DNA of 64,000 nucleotides, taken from contig NZ_LT964854.1 of NCBI RefSeq assembly GCF_900240305.1, positions 248,001-312,000 on the forward strand, given 5' to 3'. The DNA is from Ottowia massiliensis. Its GTDB lineage: Bacteria; Pseudomonadota; Gammaproteobacteria; Burkholderiales; Burkholderiaceae_C. Position 1 is the first letter of the stretch, and every line of letters starts with the position of its first letter. Below, piece by piece: positions 57,574-64,000 of this stretch. A program made the translations under genes and the position numbers. The notes below the pieces were generated by a model. It was not told where the DNA came from and searched no databases. It saw nothing but the letters and a program-made list of their open reading frames with translations.

Positions 57574-58446
57574 ATGCTGAACCCGCAAGCCCCGCAGGGC
57601 GCGCAAGCCGCCCCACGCGACCCGTTTTTGATGCTCACGCCCGCTGGCGCGCTGCGCGCCCATGCCAGGGCGCAGCCTGACAAAGACGGCGCCGAGCTGC
57701 AAACGCTGATGAACGGCCTGGGCGCGCCCCTGCGCAGCGCCTGGCTGGCCGAATCGCCCGCCCGCCGCGCCCTGCTGACCGAGGCGCTGCAAAAAGGCTG
57801 GGTGCAGGAAATGGCCCATCCCCTGGCCGCGCCCAACGTCTCGCTGGACAGCTACCTGCCGCACGCCATCGCGGGCCTGTCAGGCGAGCGCATGGCCGCG
57901 CTCTCATCCGACGAAGGCTTTTGCCTGGCCCGCGTGGGCTACAGCGAAGACGAAGCCGAGACCCTGTGCGCCGCCGCCGTGGAGTTCTTTGACTTCGCCG
58001 CCCGGCAAAAGCAGCGCGGCTGGCGCGGCGGACAGGCCATTTGCATGCACGAAGACCTTGACATGCTCATGCCCCGCACCACCTTCATGCTCTTCTGGGT
58101 GGACGGCATCGGCTACTGGATCATCGTGGGCGGCGAGCCGCTGCTCAACAACAACGCCTTCGTGGAACTGGTGTGGGGCCTGCGCGCGGCAGGCGTGCGC
58201 TTCAGAATGAAAACCGAGCGCCGCCCCTCCATCCTCAAAGGCGAAGTTCAAGACACGCACAAACCTTCCATTCTCAAAGGCGAGGTCACGCTGGAGCAGG
58301 CGCCTTCCATCCTCAAGGGCGAAGTGCGCATTGAACAAGCACCCTCCATCCTCAAAGGCGAGGTTCAGGACACGCACAAGCCCTCCATCCTCAAAGGCGA
58401 AGTTGTGCTGGAGCAAGCGCCCTCCATTCTCAAGGGCCAAGCCTGA
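57574..58446 (+). CDS. Roadblock-like protein with C-terminal PSILKGEV tandem repeats
   Basis: 290 residues, no family recognized with certainty. Residues about 85-215 (LSGERMAALSSDEGFCLARVGYSEDEAETLCAAAVEFFDFAARQK ... FMLFWVDGIGYWIIVGGEPLLNNNAFVELVWGLR) have the strand-helix-strand rhythm of a roadblock/LC7 domain. Residues 218-290 are six copies of a 13-residue unit, PSILKGEV plus a five-residue spacer that is either QDTHK or a (T/R/V)(L/I)EQA type; the last copy is cut to eight residues. Such repeated short linear motifs suggest multivalent binding to one partner. Last gene of the operon, 23 bp after the GTPase. Confidence 0.7.
   Translation: MLNPQAPQGAQAAPRDPFLMLTPAGALRAHARAQPDKDGAELQTLMNGLGAPLRSAWLAESPARRALLTEALQKGWVQEMAHPLAAPNVSLDSYLPHAIAGLSGERMAALSSDEGFCLARVGYSEDEAETLCAAAVEFFDFAARQKQRGWRGGQAICMHEDLDMLMPRTTFMLFWVDGIGYWIIVGGEPLLNNNAFVELVWGLRAAGVRFRMKTERRPSILKGEVQDTHKPSILKGEVTLEQAPSILKGEVRIEQAPSILKGEVQDTHKPSILKGEVVLEQAPSILKGQA
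58225..58443 (+). repeat. 39-bp coding tandem repeat, 5.6 units
   Basis: Each unit encodes PSILKGEV plus five residues. Units 1 and 4 carry QDTHK and units 2, 3 and 5 a xxEQA spacer. The DNA of the units differs at wobble positions (CCCTCCATCCTCAAAGGC versus CCTTCCATTCTCAAAGGC), so the motif is conserved beyond recent duplication. Confidence 0.93.
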
Positions 58447-58560
58447 GCTTTTGAGCCTGCGGGCAAGGGGCTGATTCAAGCAGCAGCGTCCCGCCATCCG
58501 CCCGCTGCGCGGAAAACGCGGCCCGGAACAGGCGCGGCATTCACAAAGAAGAAACCAAGC

Positions 58561-58646
58561 TATTTCGCTCCTGAATCCATAGCGTGATGTCCTAGTGGAA
58601 AGTGCGCAAAACGGCATTTCAGGCCCTCATATTTGCTCCTGTTTTT
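58561..58646 (+). repeat. Family A dispersed repeat, copy 15
   Basis: TATTTCGCTCCTGAATCCATAG, core CGTGATGTCCTAGTGG, AAGTGCGCAAAACGGC, right end ATATTTGCTCCTGTTTTTAG. Directly abuts a family B element on the right. Confidence 0.88.
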
Positions 58647-58647
58647 A

Positions 58648-58790
58648 GGGCCTGTTCAGCGTCTGGCCGTGAGGGGCTGCGGATCGGAAGGGCTGCAAGA
58701 CGCAGACGGGTCTGGTGAGCCGAGGGTTTGCAAGACTCACGAGCGCCTGAGGCCGCGCCTTCCGCGCCCGCAGGCAGATTGCCTACAGGC
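58648..58790. repeat. Family B element abutting family A copy 15
   Basis: Left end GGCCTGTTCAGCGTCTGGCC joined without spacer to the right end of family A; right end GGCAGATTGCCTACAGGC is diverged. Extends to near the cobJ stop. Confidence 0.55.
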
Positions 58791-58826
58791 GCCCTGAAGC
58801 TGCGGGAAGTCCGCTTTCCGCCTTCG

Positions 58827-59858
58827 TCAGTCTTGGCCCGTTTCGGCTGCCGCAGCGTCTTCCGGAGGGTCGGCCAGGGCGGCTTGCAGGTAATCCGCCG
58901 GCAGGCCGTCGCGCGCGGCCAGGGCTTGCAGGCTGTGCCCGGCGGCCAGGTCTTCGCGCAGCGATTGCAGCCAGCCGTCCAGCCCGCTGGAGAGCGAGCG
59001 GCCCGCTTTTTCGCCTTCGTGGGTAACGCGGCCTTCGCCGCTGACGCCGTATTTGTTGGCGTAGCCGCGCGGGGTGACCATCAGGCCGTGGCGCGTGAAG
59101 GTGTGGCTGTTGCCAATGAGCACGGTGCTGAGCATGCCGATGTCGGCTTCGGCCATGTGCGCCAGCGTGGTGTGCGCAATGTGCTGGCGGCGGCGCCACG
59201 CGCTTTTGACGATGGCCACGGGCGTGCCGGGGCTGCGGTGGCGCAAGAAGATGCGCTGCGCCTGCACGATCTGGCGCGTGCGGCGGCCGCTTTTGGGGTT
59301 GTAGAGCGCAGTGACGAAATCGGCCGCCGCCGCCGCTTCCAGCCGGCGGGCAATGGCGGGCCAGGGCGTGAGCAGGTCCGAGAGCGAGATGGCGCAAAAG
59401 TCGTGCGTGAGAGGCGCGCCCACCAGCGCCGCGCAGCTGTTGAGGGCCGACGCGCCGGGGATGATTTCAACCGTCACGTCGTCATCGGGCGTCCAGCCGG
59501 CCTGAAAGAGCACTTCATACGTGGGGCCGGCCATGCCGTAAACGCCCGCGTCGCCCGAGGAGATGAGCGCCACTTTCTTGCCCTGGCGGGCTTTTTCGAG
59601 GGCGCTGATGGCGCGGTCAATCTCTTCGGTCATGGCCTTGCGGATGACTTCCTTGCCCTCCAGCAAATCGGCCACGAGCTTGATGTAGGTGACGTAGCCA
59701 ATGACGACATCGGCCTGGGCAATGGCTTCGCGCGCGCGCGCAGTCATGTGCGCGGCATGGCCGGGGCCGATGCCCACCAGCGCGATGGAGCCGCTGCGGG
59801 CGGGCGCGGGTGAAGAAGAAGGGGAAAGCGGGTTGGCGTCGTTCATGGGTTCAGTCAT
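58827..59858 (-). CDS. cobJ: Precorrin-3B C(17)-methyltransferase
   Basis: 343 residues. The core (about 22-275) is a tetrapyrrole methylase: ALVGIGPGHAAHMTARAREAIAQADVVIGYVTYI, KVALISSGDAGVYGMAGPTYEV, IIPGASALNSCAALVGAPLTHDFCAISLSDLLTPW, VTALYNPKSGRRTRQI and the C-terminal TVLIGNSHTFTRHGLMVTPRGYANKY. It does ring contraction and C17 methylation in corrin synthesis. An additional C-terminal segment of about 60 residues (GLDGWLQSLREDLAAGHSLQALAARDGLPADYLQAAL) extends beyond the usual length. Overlaps the cobE gene upstream by 8 nt. Confidence 0.94.
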   Translation of the reverse strand: MTEPMNDANPLSPSSSPAPARSGSIALVGIGPGHAAHMTARAREAIAQADVVIGYVTYIKLVADLLEGKEVIRKAMTEEIDRAISALEKARQGKKVALISSGDAGVYGMAGPTYEVLFQAGWTPDDDVTVEIIPGASALNSCAALVGAPLTHDFCAISLSDLLTPWPAIARRLEAAAAADFVTALYNPKSGRRTRQIVQAQRIFLRHRSPGTPVAIVKSAWRRRQHIAHTTLAHMAEADIGMLSTVLIGNSHTFTRHGLMVTPRGYANKYGVSGEGRVTHEGEKAGRSLSSGLDGWLQSLREDLAAGHSLQALAARDGLPADYLQAALADPPEDAAAAETGQD

Positions 59859-60291
59859 TGGGCAAAGCGGCCGATTCTGGCGGCACGCGCGCGATGGAGA
59901 CCGTGGCGTTGCGCCCGTCGGGGCCGCGCAGGCGGTGTTTTTCCACCACCAGCGCGCTCATGGGCGCGGGCTGCTGCCCGCCGCCCGCTGCCAGCAGCGC
60001 GGCTGCCTCGCTGACCGATGGCGTGCCGGTGTAGCGCAGCACGGTTTCAGACGGATTGGGCACGGGCACGGCGGCCAGTTCGGCGGGCGTGTAAAAGCGC
60101 ATGGGCCAGCCGCGCTCGGCCACCAGCGCCAGCAGGCCCGGCTCTTTTGCCTTGAGCGTGATGCTGGCGGCCGCCACGATGTGCCCGGGCGCAATGCCCG
60201 CGCGCGCCAGCGCCTGCTCCAGCGCGGTGCGCAAGGTTTCAAGGGGCGTTCGGCTGTCGCAGCCCAGGCCCACGGCAAAGAAAGAAGTCAT
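59851..60291 (-). CDS. cobE: CbiG C-terminal domain/CobE-like cobalamin biosynthesis protein
   Basis: 146 residues equivalent to the CbiG_C/CobE domain: FFAVGLGCDSRTPLETLRTALEQALARAGI, AASITLKAKEPGLLALVAERGWPMRFYTPAELAAVPVPNPSETV, SVSEAAALLAAGGG and LVVEKHRLRGPDGRNATVSIARVP. In many genomes this is the last domain of CbiG; here it is a separate gene. The ATG at 60291 (MTSFFAVGLG) fits the domain start. Coupled to cobJ by an 8-nt overlap. Confidence 0.85.
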   Translation of the reverse strand: MTSFFAVGLGCDSRTPLETLRTALEQALARAGIAPGHIVAAASITLKAKEPGLLALVAERGWPMRFYTPAELAAVPVPNPSETVLRYTGTPSVSEAAALLAAGGGQQPAPMSALVVEKHRLRGPDGRNATVSIARVPPESAALPND

Positions 60292-60446
60292 GCGGCTGAA
60301 TCCAAGATCAATGAAAACAAAATCGTGGCATATGCCTTGAATATCCATCCGGGGCCATTCCGGGAGCGGCATTTCAGGCGCAGCCCGTCAGATTCCGAAC
60401 AGGTTCTTACAATTTGCGCCGCCTCATTTTTCAGGAGCAACGCGCC

Positions 60447-60806
60447 GTGCAACCGCCTCTTTCTCCCATGCCGCCCCGCCGCAGCGGCAGCAGCAATCTG
60501 TTCGCCGTTTTCGCCCATCTGGGCTGTTTTTTCTTTCCCATTCTCGTGCCGCTGGTCATTTACCTGCTCACCAAGGATGAACCCGGCGAACAATTCGCCG
60601 CTGGCAACGCGCGTGAATCGCTCAATTTCCAGATCACGCTCTGCATTGCGGGCATGGTGTGCGGCATTCTGATTTTTGCCGCCATCGGCCTGGTTTTGCT
60701 GCCCCTGCTGGGCCTTTACGGCGGCGTTTGCATCATCATCGCCGCCATCAAGGCGGCCAACGGCCAGATCTGGCGCTATCCGCTGACTTTGCGGCTCATC
60801 AAATAA
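60447..60806 (+). CDS. DUF4870 membrane protein
   Basis: 119 residues from a GTG with an AGGAG Shine-Dalgarno 9 nt upstream (ATG 60468 is an alternative). LFAVFAHLGCFFFPILVPLVIYLLTKDEPGEQFAAGNARESLNFQITLCIAGMVCGILIFAAIGLVLLPLLGL is the DUF4870/Tic20-like core with its N-x-R-E-S-L-N-F-Q motif. Inner-membrane protein of unknown function. It lies on the opposite strand between the two CbiG parts, overlapping cbiG tail-to-tail by 31 nt. Confidence 0.88.
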   Translation: MQPPLSPMPPRRSGSSNLFAVFAHLGCFFFPILVPLVIYLLTKDEPGEQFAAGNARESLNFQITLCIAGMVCGILIFAAIGLVLLPLLGLYGGVCIIIAAIKAANGQIWRYPLTLRLIK

Positions 60807-61594
60807 AGCGGCTCTTTGTCTTTCCGGAGTGACGATTCGGGCGGGGTCAAATAAAGCACCAGGCGGCCTTTGGCCTTTTCCCACCATTCAGACTGGATCG
60901 CCGCAGCGTCCGCCGTGGCCCAGAGCACGGCGGCGAAAGCATCCAGCGGCACGTCGGTCATGCGGCTGAAAACACGGATGTTGGCGGGCAGCGGCGCGGC
61001 GTGCGGCCACCAGTGGCGCAGGCAGCCCGCTTCCTGCACGAAGGCCACCGGCTCGCCATTGACCACACAGGCTGCGGCGCGCGTGAGGTTTTCCTTGGGC
61101 GCAATGGCCCGCCAGCCGTGCTCGCGGCCCAGAATGTCCACGGCCAGCGTGCCCATGACGTCTGATGCAGTGGTGATGACCGGCACAGCCCCCAGCAGCG
61201 CCGCCACGCGCTGCGCCCATTCATTGGCGCCGCCCACGTGGCCGGAGAGCACGGCAATGGCAAAGCGCCCCGCTTCATCCACCACCACCACGCCGGGGTC
61301 CTCCGCCTTCGACTTGAGGTGCGGCGCCAGCAGCCGCACCATCGCCCCCAGCGAAACAAAGCACACCAGCTGCTCATGCGCGGCCAGCAGCGGGCCGATT
61401 TCGCCGCGCAGCGCGCCTTCATAAATGCGCCGGGGGTTGGGCAGCTCCGCCAGCGGCGCGGCCCACCTGGCCGGAGCGCACACTGTGGCCTGCGGCCAGT
61501 GCCGCGCCAGCCGCGCGGCCAGCGCCACGCCCTGGCGGGTGATGGCCAGCAGGGCAATGCGGGGCAAGGCGCCAGGTGAAGACGGGGAGTTCAT
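60776..61594 (-). CDS. cbiG: Cobalt-precorrin-5A hydrolase CbiG, N-terminal and central domains only
   Basis: 272 residues. CbiG_N: ALLAITRQGVALAARLARHWP, FVSLGAMVRLLAPHLKSKAEDPGVVVVDEAGRFAIAVLSGHVGGANEWAQRVAALLGAVPVITTASDV. The central domain follows (LAVDILGREHGWRAIAPKENLTRAAACVVNGEPVAFVQEAG ... WATADAAAIQSEWWE). The C-terminal domain of full CbiG is missing and is encoded separately as the cobE gene 485 bp further on. Opens the lactone ring, removing the C2 unit as acetaldehyde, in the anaerobic route. Third part of this corrin gene set. Confidence 0.88.
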   Translation of the reverse strand: MNSPSSPGALPRIALLAITRQGVALAARLARHWPQATVCAPARWAAPLAELPNPRRIYEGALRGEIGPLLAAHEQLVCFVSLGAMVRLLAPHLKSKAEDPGVVVVDEAGRFAIAVLSGHVGGANEWAQRVAALLGAVPVITTASDVMGTLAVDILGREHGWRAIAPKENLTRAAACVVNGEPVAFVQEAGCLRHWWPHAAPLPANIRVFSRMTDVPLDAFAAVLWATADAAAIQSEWWEKAKGRLVLYLTPPESSLRKDKEPLYLMSRKVSG

Positions 61595-61626
61595 GGCGAT
61601 TCGCCGCGCCGGGGGCAAAGCCGGTT

Positions 61627-62406
61627 TCAGAGCAGCTTTTTGGCGGGCAGGCGGTAGTTTTCCTGCGTCATCAGATCCAGCCCGCATTCCTGCTGCTCCA
61701 CCCAGTCAATGAAGCGGCGCGACATGGTGCGGCCGCGAAACCAGGAACCATGCTGGGGCACGATCATCTTGATGTCCAGCCCGCGCACCATCTGCGCCCA
61801 GTACTGGCAGGCCTTGCGCGAACTCATGTAGCGCCTGTGAAAGCCCAGCATGTTGGGAATGTGTGCGTCAAAGTCGGTCACGGGCTGGCCCGCTTGTTCG
61901 TTGCTGACCAGCGATGCGCCCAGATCGCCCGAAAACAGGATTTTGGAGATGGGGTCGTAGAACTGGAAATTGCCTTCGGAGTGCAGAAAGTGCGCGGGCA
62001 GCACGATGATGTGCGCCTCGCCCAGCGGCAAGATGCCGCCGGCGTCAGGCACGGGCACCAGCCGGTTTTCAATGCTGTGGGTGCAAAAGTGCGGCACGAA
62101 GCGCGACCACACGGCGGGAATGACGAGCTTGCACGTGGTTTGCACCAGCCAGCGGTTGAGCGAAGCCACCACGTCAGGGTCGGCGTGCGAGGCCATGATG
62201 TAGTCCACCTGCGACTTCGGAAAGCACTGCATGCGCCGCAGGAAGATGGCGTTGTAGGTCATCATGCCGCCGGGGTCGATGACGGCCATGTGGTCGCCGT
62301 GGCAGACGATGAACTGGTTGGACTGCACGGCGTCGGCGTCAGCCTGCACCAGGTCGTGAAACATGATGCATTCGTGGCCGTCCTTGGCGTAGAGCTGAAT
62401 GGTCAT
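61627..62406 (-). CDS. MBL-fold metallo-hydrolase (ODP/flavodiiron-like)
   Basis: 259 residues. Metallo-beta-lactamase fold with an oxygen-binding-type ligand set: IMASHADPDVVASLNRWL (H-x-D-x-D, in place of the hydrolytic HxHxDH), PAHFLHSEGNFQFYDP, LFSGDLGASLV and IVPQHGSWF. The pattern resembles the diiron sensor or reductase domain of flavodiiron proteins, but no flavodoxin domain is attached. A role in sensing O2 or NO is possible. 32 bp upstream of cbiG and 39 bp after the PP2C gene, all on the minus strand. Confidence 0.8.
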   Translation of the reverse strand: MTIQLYAKDGHECIMFHDLVQADADAVQSNQFIVCHGDHMAVIDPGGMMTYNAIFLRRMQCFPKSQVDYIMASHADPDVVASLNRWLVQTTCKLVIPAVWSRFVPHFCTHSIENRLVPVPDAGGILPLGEAHIIVLPAHFLHSEGNFQFYDPISKILFSGDLGASLVSNEQAGQPVTDFDAHIPNMLGFHRRYMSSRKACQYWAQMVRGLDIKMIVPQHGSWFRGRTMSRRFIDWVEQQECGLDLMTQENYRLPAKKLL

Positions 62407-62445
62407 GGCGGCAAGGCCGGCGCAAGCCCGAAGGCGTGCCCGCGC

Positions 62446-63267
62446 TCAATGCTGGGTGTTGGCGCCCAGTTGAACGAAGCCGGAGCCGATCATGGGCTTG
62501 TCCGCCTGCAGCGGCTCCAGCTTGACGATGATGAGCGAGAGGTTGTCGCCGCCGCCCATCGCGCGCTCGCGCGCCTTTTCCACCAGGAATTCGCTGGCGT
62601 CGCGCGGCGGCAAGGCGTTGAGCACGGAGCCGATTTCATCGACCGTGAAGTAGTGCCACAGCCCGTCGCTGCACGCCATGATGGTGTCGCCCAGTTGCAG
62701 GCGCGGAATGTAGTGCGCATCCAGCCGGGGCGGCTCGTCCGCGCCCAGGCAGCTGAGCAGCATGTTGGACTGCGGATGGGTGTTGGCTTCTTCGGCGGTG
62801 ATTTCGCCGCGCTCGACCAGCGCCTGCACGTAGGAGTGGTCCAGCGTGCGGCGCAGCAGCGTGCTGCCGCGAAAGTGATACAGGCGCGAATCGCCCGAAT
62901 GCACCCAGTGGCAGGCGCCCTTGGCGGTGGTGAGAAAAGCGGCCAGCGTGCTGTGCGGCTCCTGCTCGGCGGCGATGGCGGTGAGGCGGATGACCAGATG
63001 CGCCTCTTCGCCAATCTGGCGCAGCAAGGCGGCGGCGTCTTCGTGGGCGGGGTCGTAGCTTTCAAAGAGCTGGCGCGCGGTCATGATGACCTGGTCAGAC
63101 GCCTTGCGCCCGCCGGTGCGCCCGCCCATGCCGTCGGCCACCACGCCCAGCACGCAGCCGGGCACGCGCGGGTGGGCAAACAGGCCGAGCTGATCTTGCT
63201 GATAGTCCCGGTCGCCCTTGTGCAGGCCTGTGGCGGCAGCGAGCCGGAAGCCCTTGTCCTTGTTCAT
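62446..63267 (-). CDS. PP2C-family serine/threonine phosphatase
   Basis: 273 residues, PPM fold: ATGLHKGDRDYQQDQLGLFAHP (metal Asp), VVADGMGGRTGGRKASDQVI (D-G-M-G-G), WVHSGDSRLYHFRGSTLLRRTLDHSYVQALVERGEI, IMACSDGLWHYFTVDEI and MGGGDNLSLIIVKLEP. All core metal-binding aspartates are present, so it should be active (Mn/Mg-dependent). No kinase gene is nearby. Likely cytoplasmic signalling; same-strand neighbours are the metallo-hydrolase and the corrin genes. Confidence 0.92.
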   Translation of the reverse strand: MNKDKGFRLAAATGLHKGDRDYQQDQLGLFAHPRVPGCVLGVVADGMGGRTGGRKASDQVIMTARQLFESYDPAHEDAAALLRQIGEEAHLVIRLTAIAAEQEPHSTLAAFLTTAKGACHWVHSGDSRLYHFRGSTLLRRTLDHSYVQALVERGEITAEEANTHPQSNMLLSCLGADEPPRLDAHYIPRLQLGDTIMACSDGLWHYFTVDEIGSVLNALPPRDASEFLVEKARERAMGGGDNLSLIIVKLEPLQADKPMIGSGFVQLGANTQH

Positions 63268-63426
63268 GTTGTGCGCAATGTGTGCTTATGTATATGACCT
63301 GATTTTTTGGCGCTGCCAAAAGTGAAGCTGCGTATTATCAGTTGTAAAGCTGAATGAAACAGGCGCGAGGTCTTTCCATTCGGCCTTTCGTCGCCGCCTC
63401 GCGTCTTTTTTCCGCACCCTTTCGCC

Positions 63427-64000
63427 TTGCCTGATCTCGCCAGCCGTGTTGCCGCCGTTTTCGCGCCCGATGGGCCGCTGGCTGCGGCCGATGGCGCTTT
63501 TTGCCCCCGCCCCGGCCAGGTGCAAATGGCGCTGGCCGTGGCGCAAACGCTGCGCGAAGGCGGCGCGCTGGTGGCCGAAGCGGCCACGGGCGTGGGCAAA
63601 ACCTTTGCCTATCTGGCGCCCGTGCTGCTGGGCGGCGAGCGCGCGCTGCTGTCCACGGCCACCAAAACGCTGCAAGACCAGCTGTATGGCCGCGATTTGC
63701 CGCGTCTGATTGGCGCGCTGGGCCTGCCCGTGCGCACGGCCCTGCTCAAAGGCCGCAGCAGCTACCTGTGCCTTTACCGGCTGGAGCTGGCCCGGCATGA
63801 AGCGCCCGCCAGCGCCACCGCCGCGCGCGAGCTGGCCCGCATCGAGCGCTGGGCGCAGGCCACGGCCACGGGCGATCTGGCCGAGCTGCCAGAGCTGGAC
63901 GAGCGCTCGCCCGTCATCCCCCTGGTCACTTCCACGCGCGACAACTGCCTGGGCAGCGAATGCCCCCGGTTTCGCGACTGCCACGTGGCCCGCGCGCGGC
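63427..64000 (+). CDS. DinG-type ATP-dependent DNA helicase, 3'-truncated by the window edge
   Basis: First 191 codons. XPD/DinG superfamily: FCPRPGQVQMALAVAQTLREGG, Walker A ATGVGKTFAYLAPVLLGGERALLSTATKTLQDQLYGRDLPRL, RTALLKGRSSYLC and the Fe-S cysteines in TRDNCLGSECPRFRDCHVAR. Translation starts at TTG 63427 (LPDLASRVAAVF); the frame has a stop at 63355 and no ATG or GTG before the conserved region. The remainder lies outside the window. Confidence 0.88.
   Translation, partial: MPDLASRVAAVFAPDGPLAAADGAFCPRPGQVQMALAVAQTLREGGALVAEAATGVGKTFAYLAPVLLGGERALLSTATKTLQDQLYGRDLPRLIGALGLPVRTALLKGRSSYLCLYRLELARHEAPASATAARELARIERWAQATATGDLAELPELDERSPVIPLVTSTRDNCLGSECPRFRDCHVARAR

Noticed and set aside
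2626..58646. CRISPR array or tRNA-associated attachment sites as explanation for the recurring 85-bp sequence
   Set aside because: Copies are scattered singly in both orientations, kilobases apart, with no spacers, cas genes or tRNA genes.

Overview
The window looks like a chromosomal segment of a GC-rich betaproteobacterium of the order Burkholderiales, most likely family Comamonadaceae. The reasons are high GC with strong GC3 bias (hence long antisense open frames), the gene string thrS-infC-rpmI-rplT-pheS-pheT-ihfA, class I PHA genes, a small Trp-rich protein, prmB, a PIN-PhoH protein and a DinG-type helicase with a TTG start. The genus is not determined. I saw no rRNA, tRNA, CRISPR array, phage or insertion-sequence transposase.

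Layout. 1-2.5 kb: end of a cobalamin locus (cobB, a BtuB-like receptor) under a cobalamin riboswitch. 2.9-5.8 kb: a glycosyltransferase and an isoaspartyl methyltransferase-like gene, then bioB. 6.2-10.7 kb: four overlapping genes (hot-dog dehydratase, LpxL-like acyltransferase, LolA-like protein, MMPL exporter) resembling the export/tailoring half of an aryl-polyene-type cluster. 11-12.7 kb: a Pit phosphate transporter with its PhoU-like partner. 13.3-18.6 kb: a DUF2726-like protein and a copper denitrification locus (nirK, a SCO-TlpA fusion, a PCuAC chaperone, a Tat-exported propeller). 18.8-30.8 kb: housekeeping genes (plsY, Bcr/CflA exporter, cytochrome c, phaB/phaC, nnrD/E, RNase II family, TonB). 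31.1-39.6 kb: the translation cluster thrS to ihfA, with a membrane-protein gene between pheS and pheT. 40.4-53.2 kb: ankyrin protein, tatD, acyl-CoA dehydrogenase, prmB, PhoH, a peroxiredoxin with a histone-like tail, alaA, yccF, rarA. 53.5-58.4 kb: a seven-gene operon joining a roadblock/LC7 protein, an Aer-type PAS protein, a PhnD-like binding protein without signal peptide, two unknown proteins, a COG2229/MglA-like GTPase and a protein ending in six 13-residue repeats. 58.8-64 kb: cobJ, a CbiG split into two genes, a metallo-hydrolase, a PP2C phosphatase and the start of a DinG-like helicase.

Two dispersed non-coding repeat families fill nearly all large gaps. Family A (about 85 bp, 15 copies) has a near-invariant core and GCTCCT boxes at both ends in direct orientation. 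Family B (about 60-180 bp) has imperfect terminal inverted repeats around CTGTTCA/TGAACAG. The two often sit side by side. The most promising new system is the roadblock/GTPase operon and its tandem-repeat protein; the repeat families come next.
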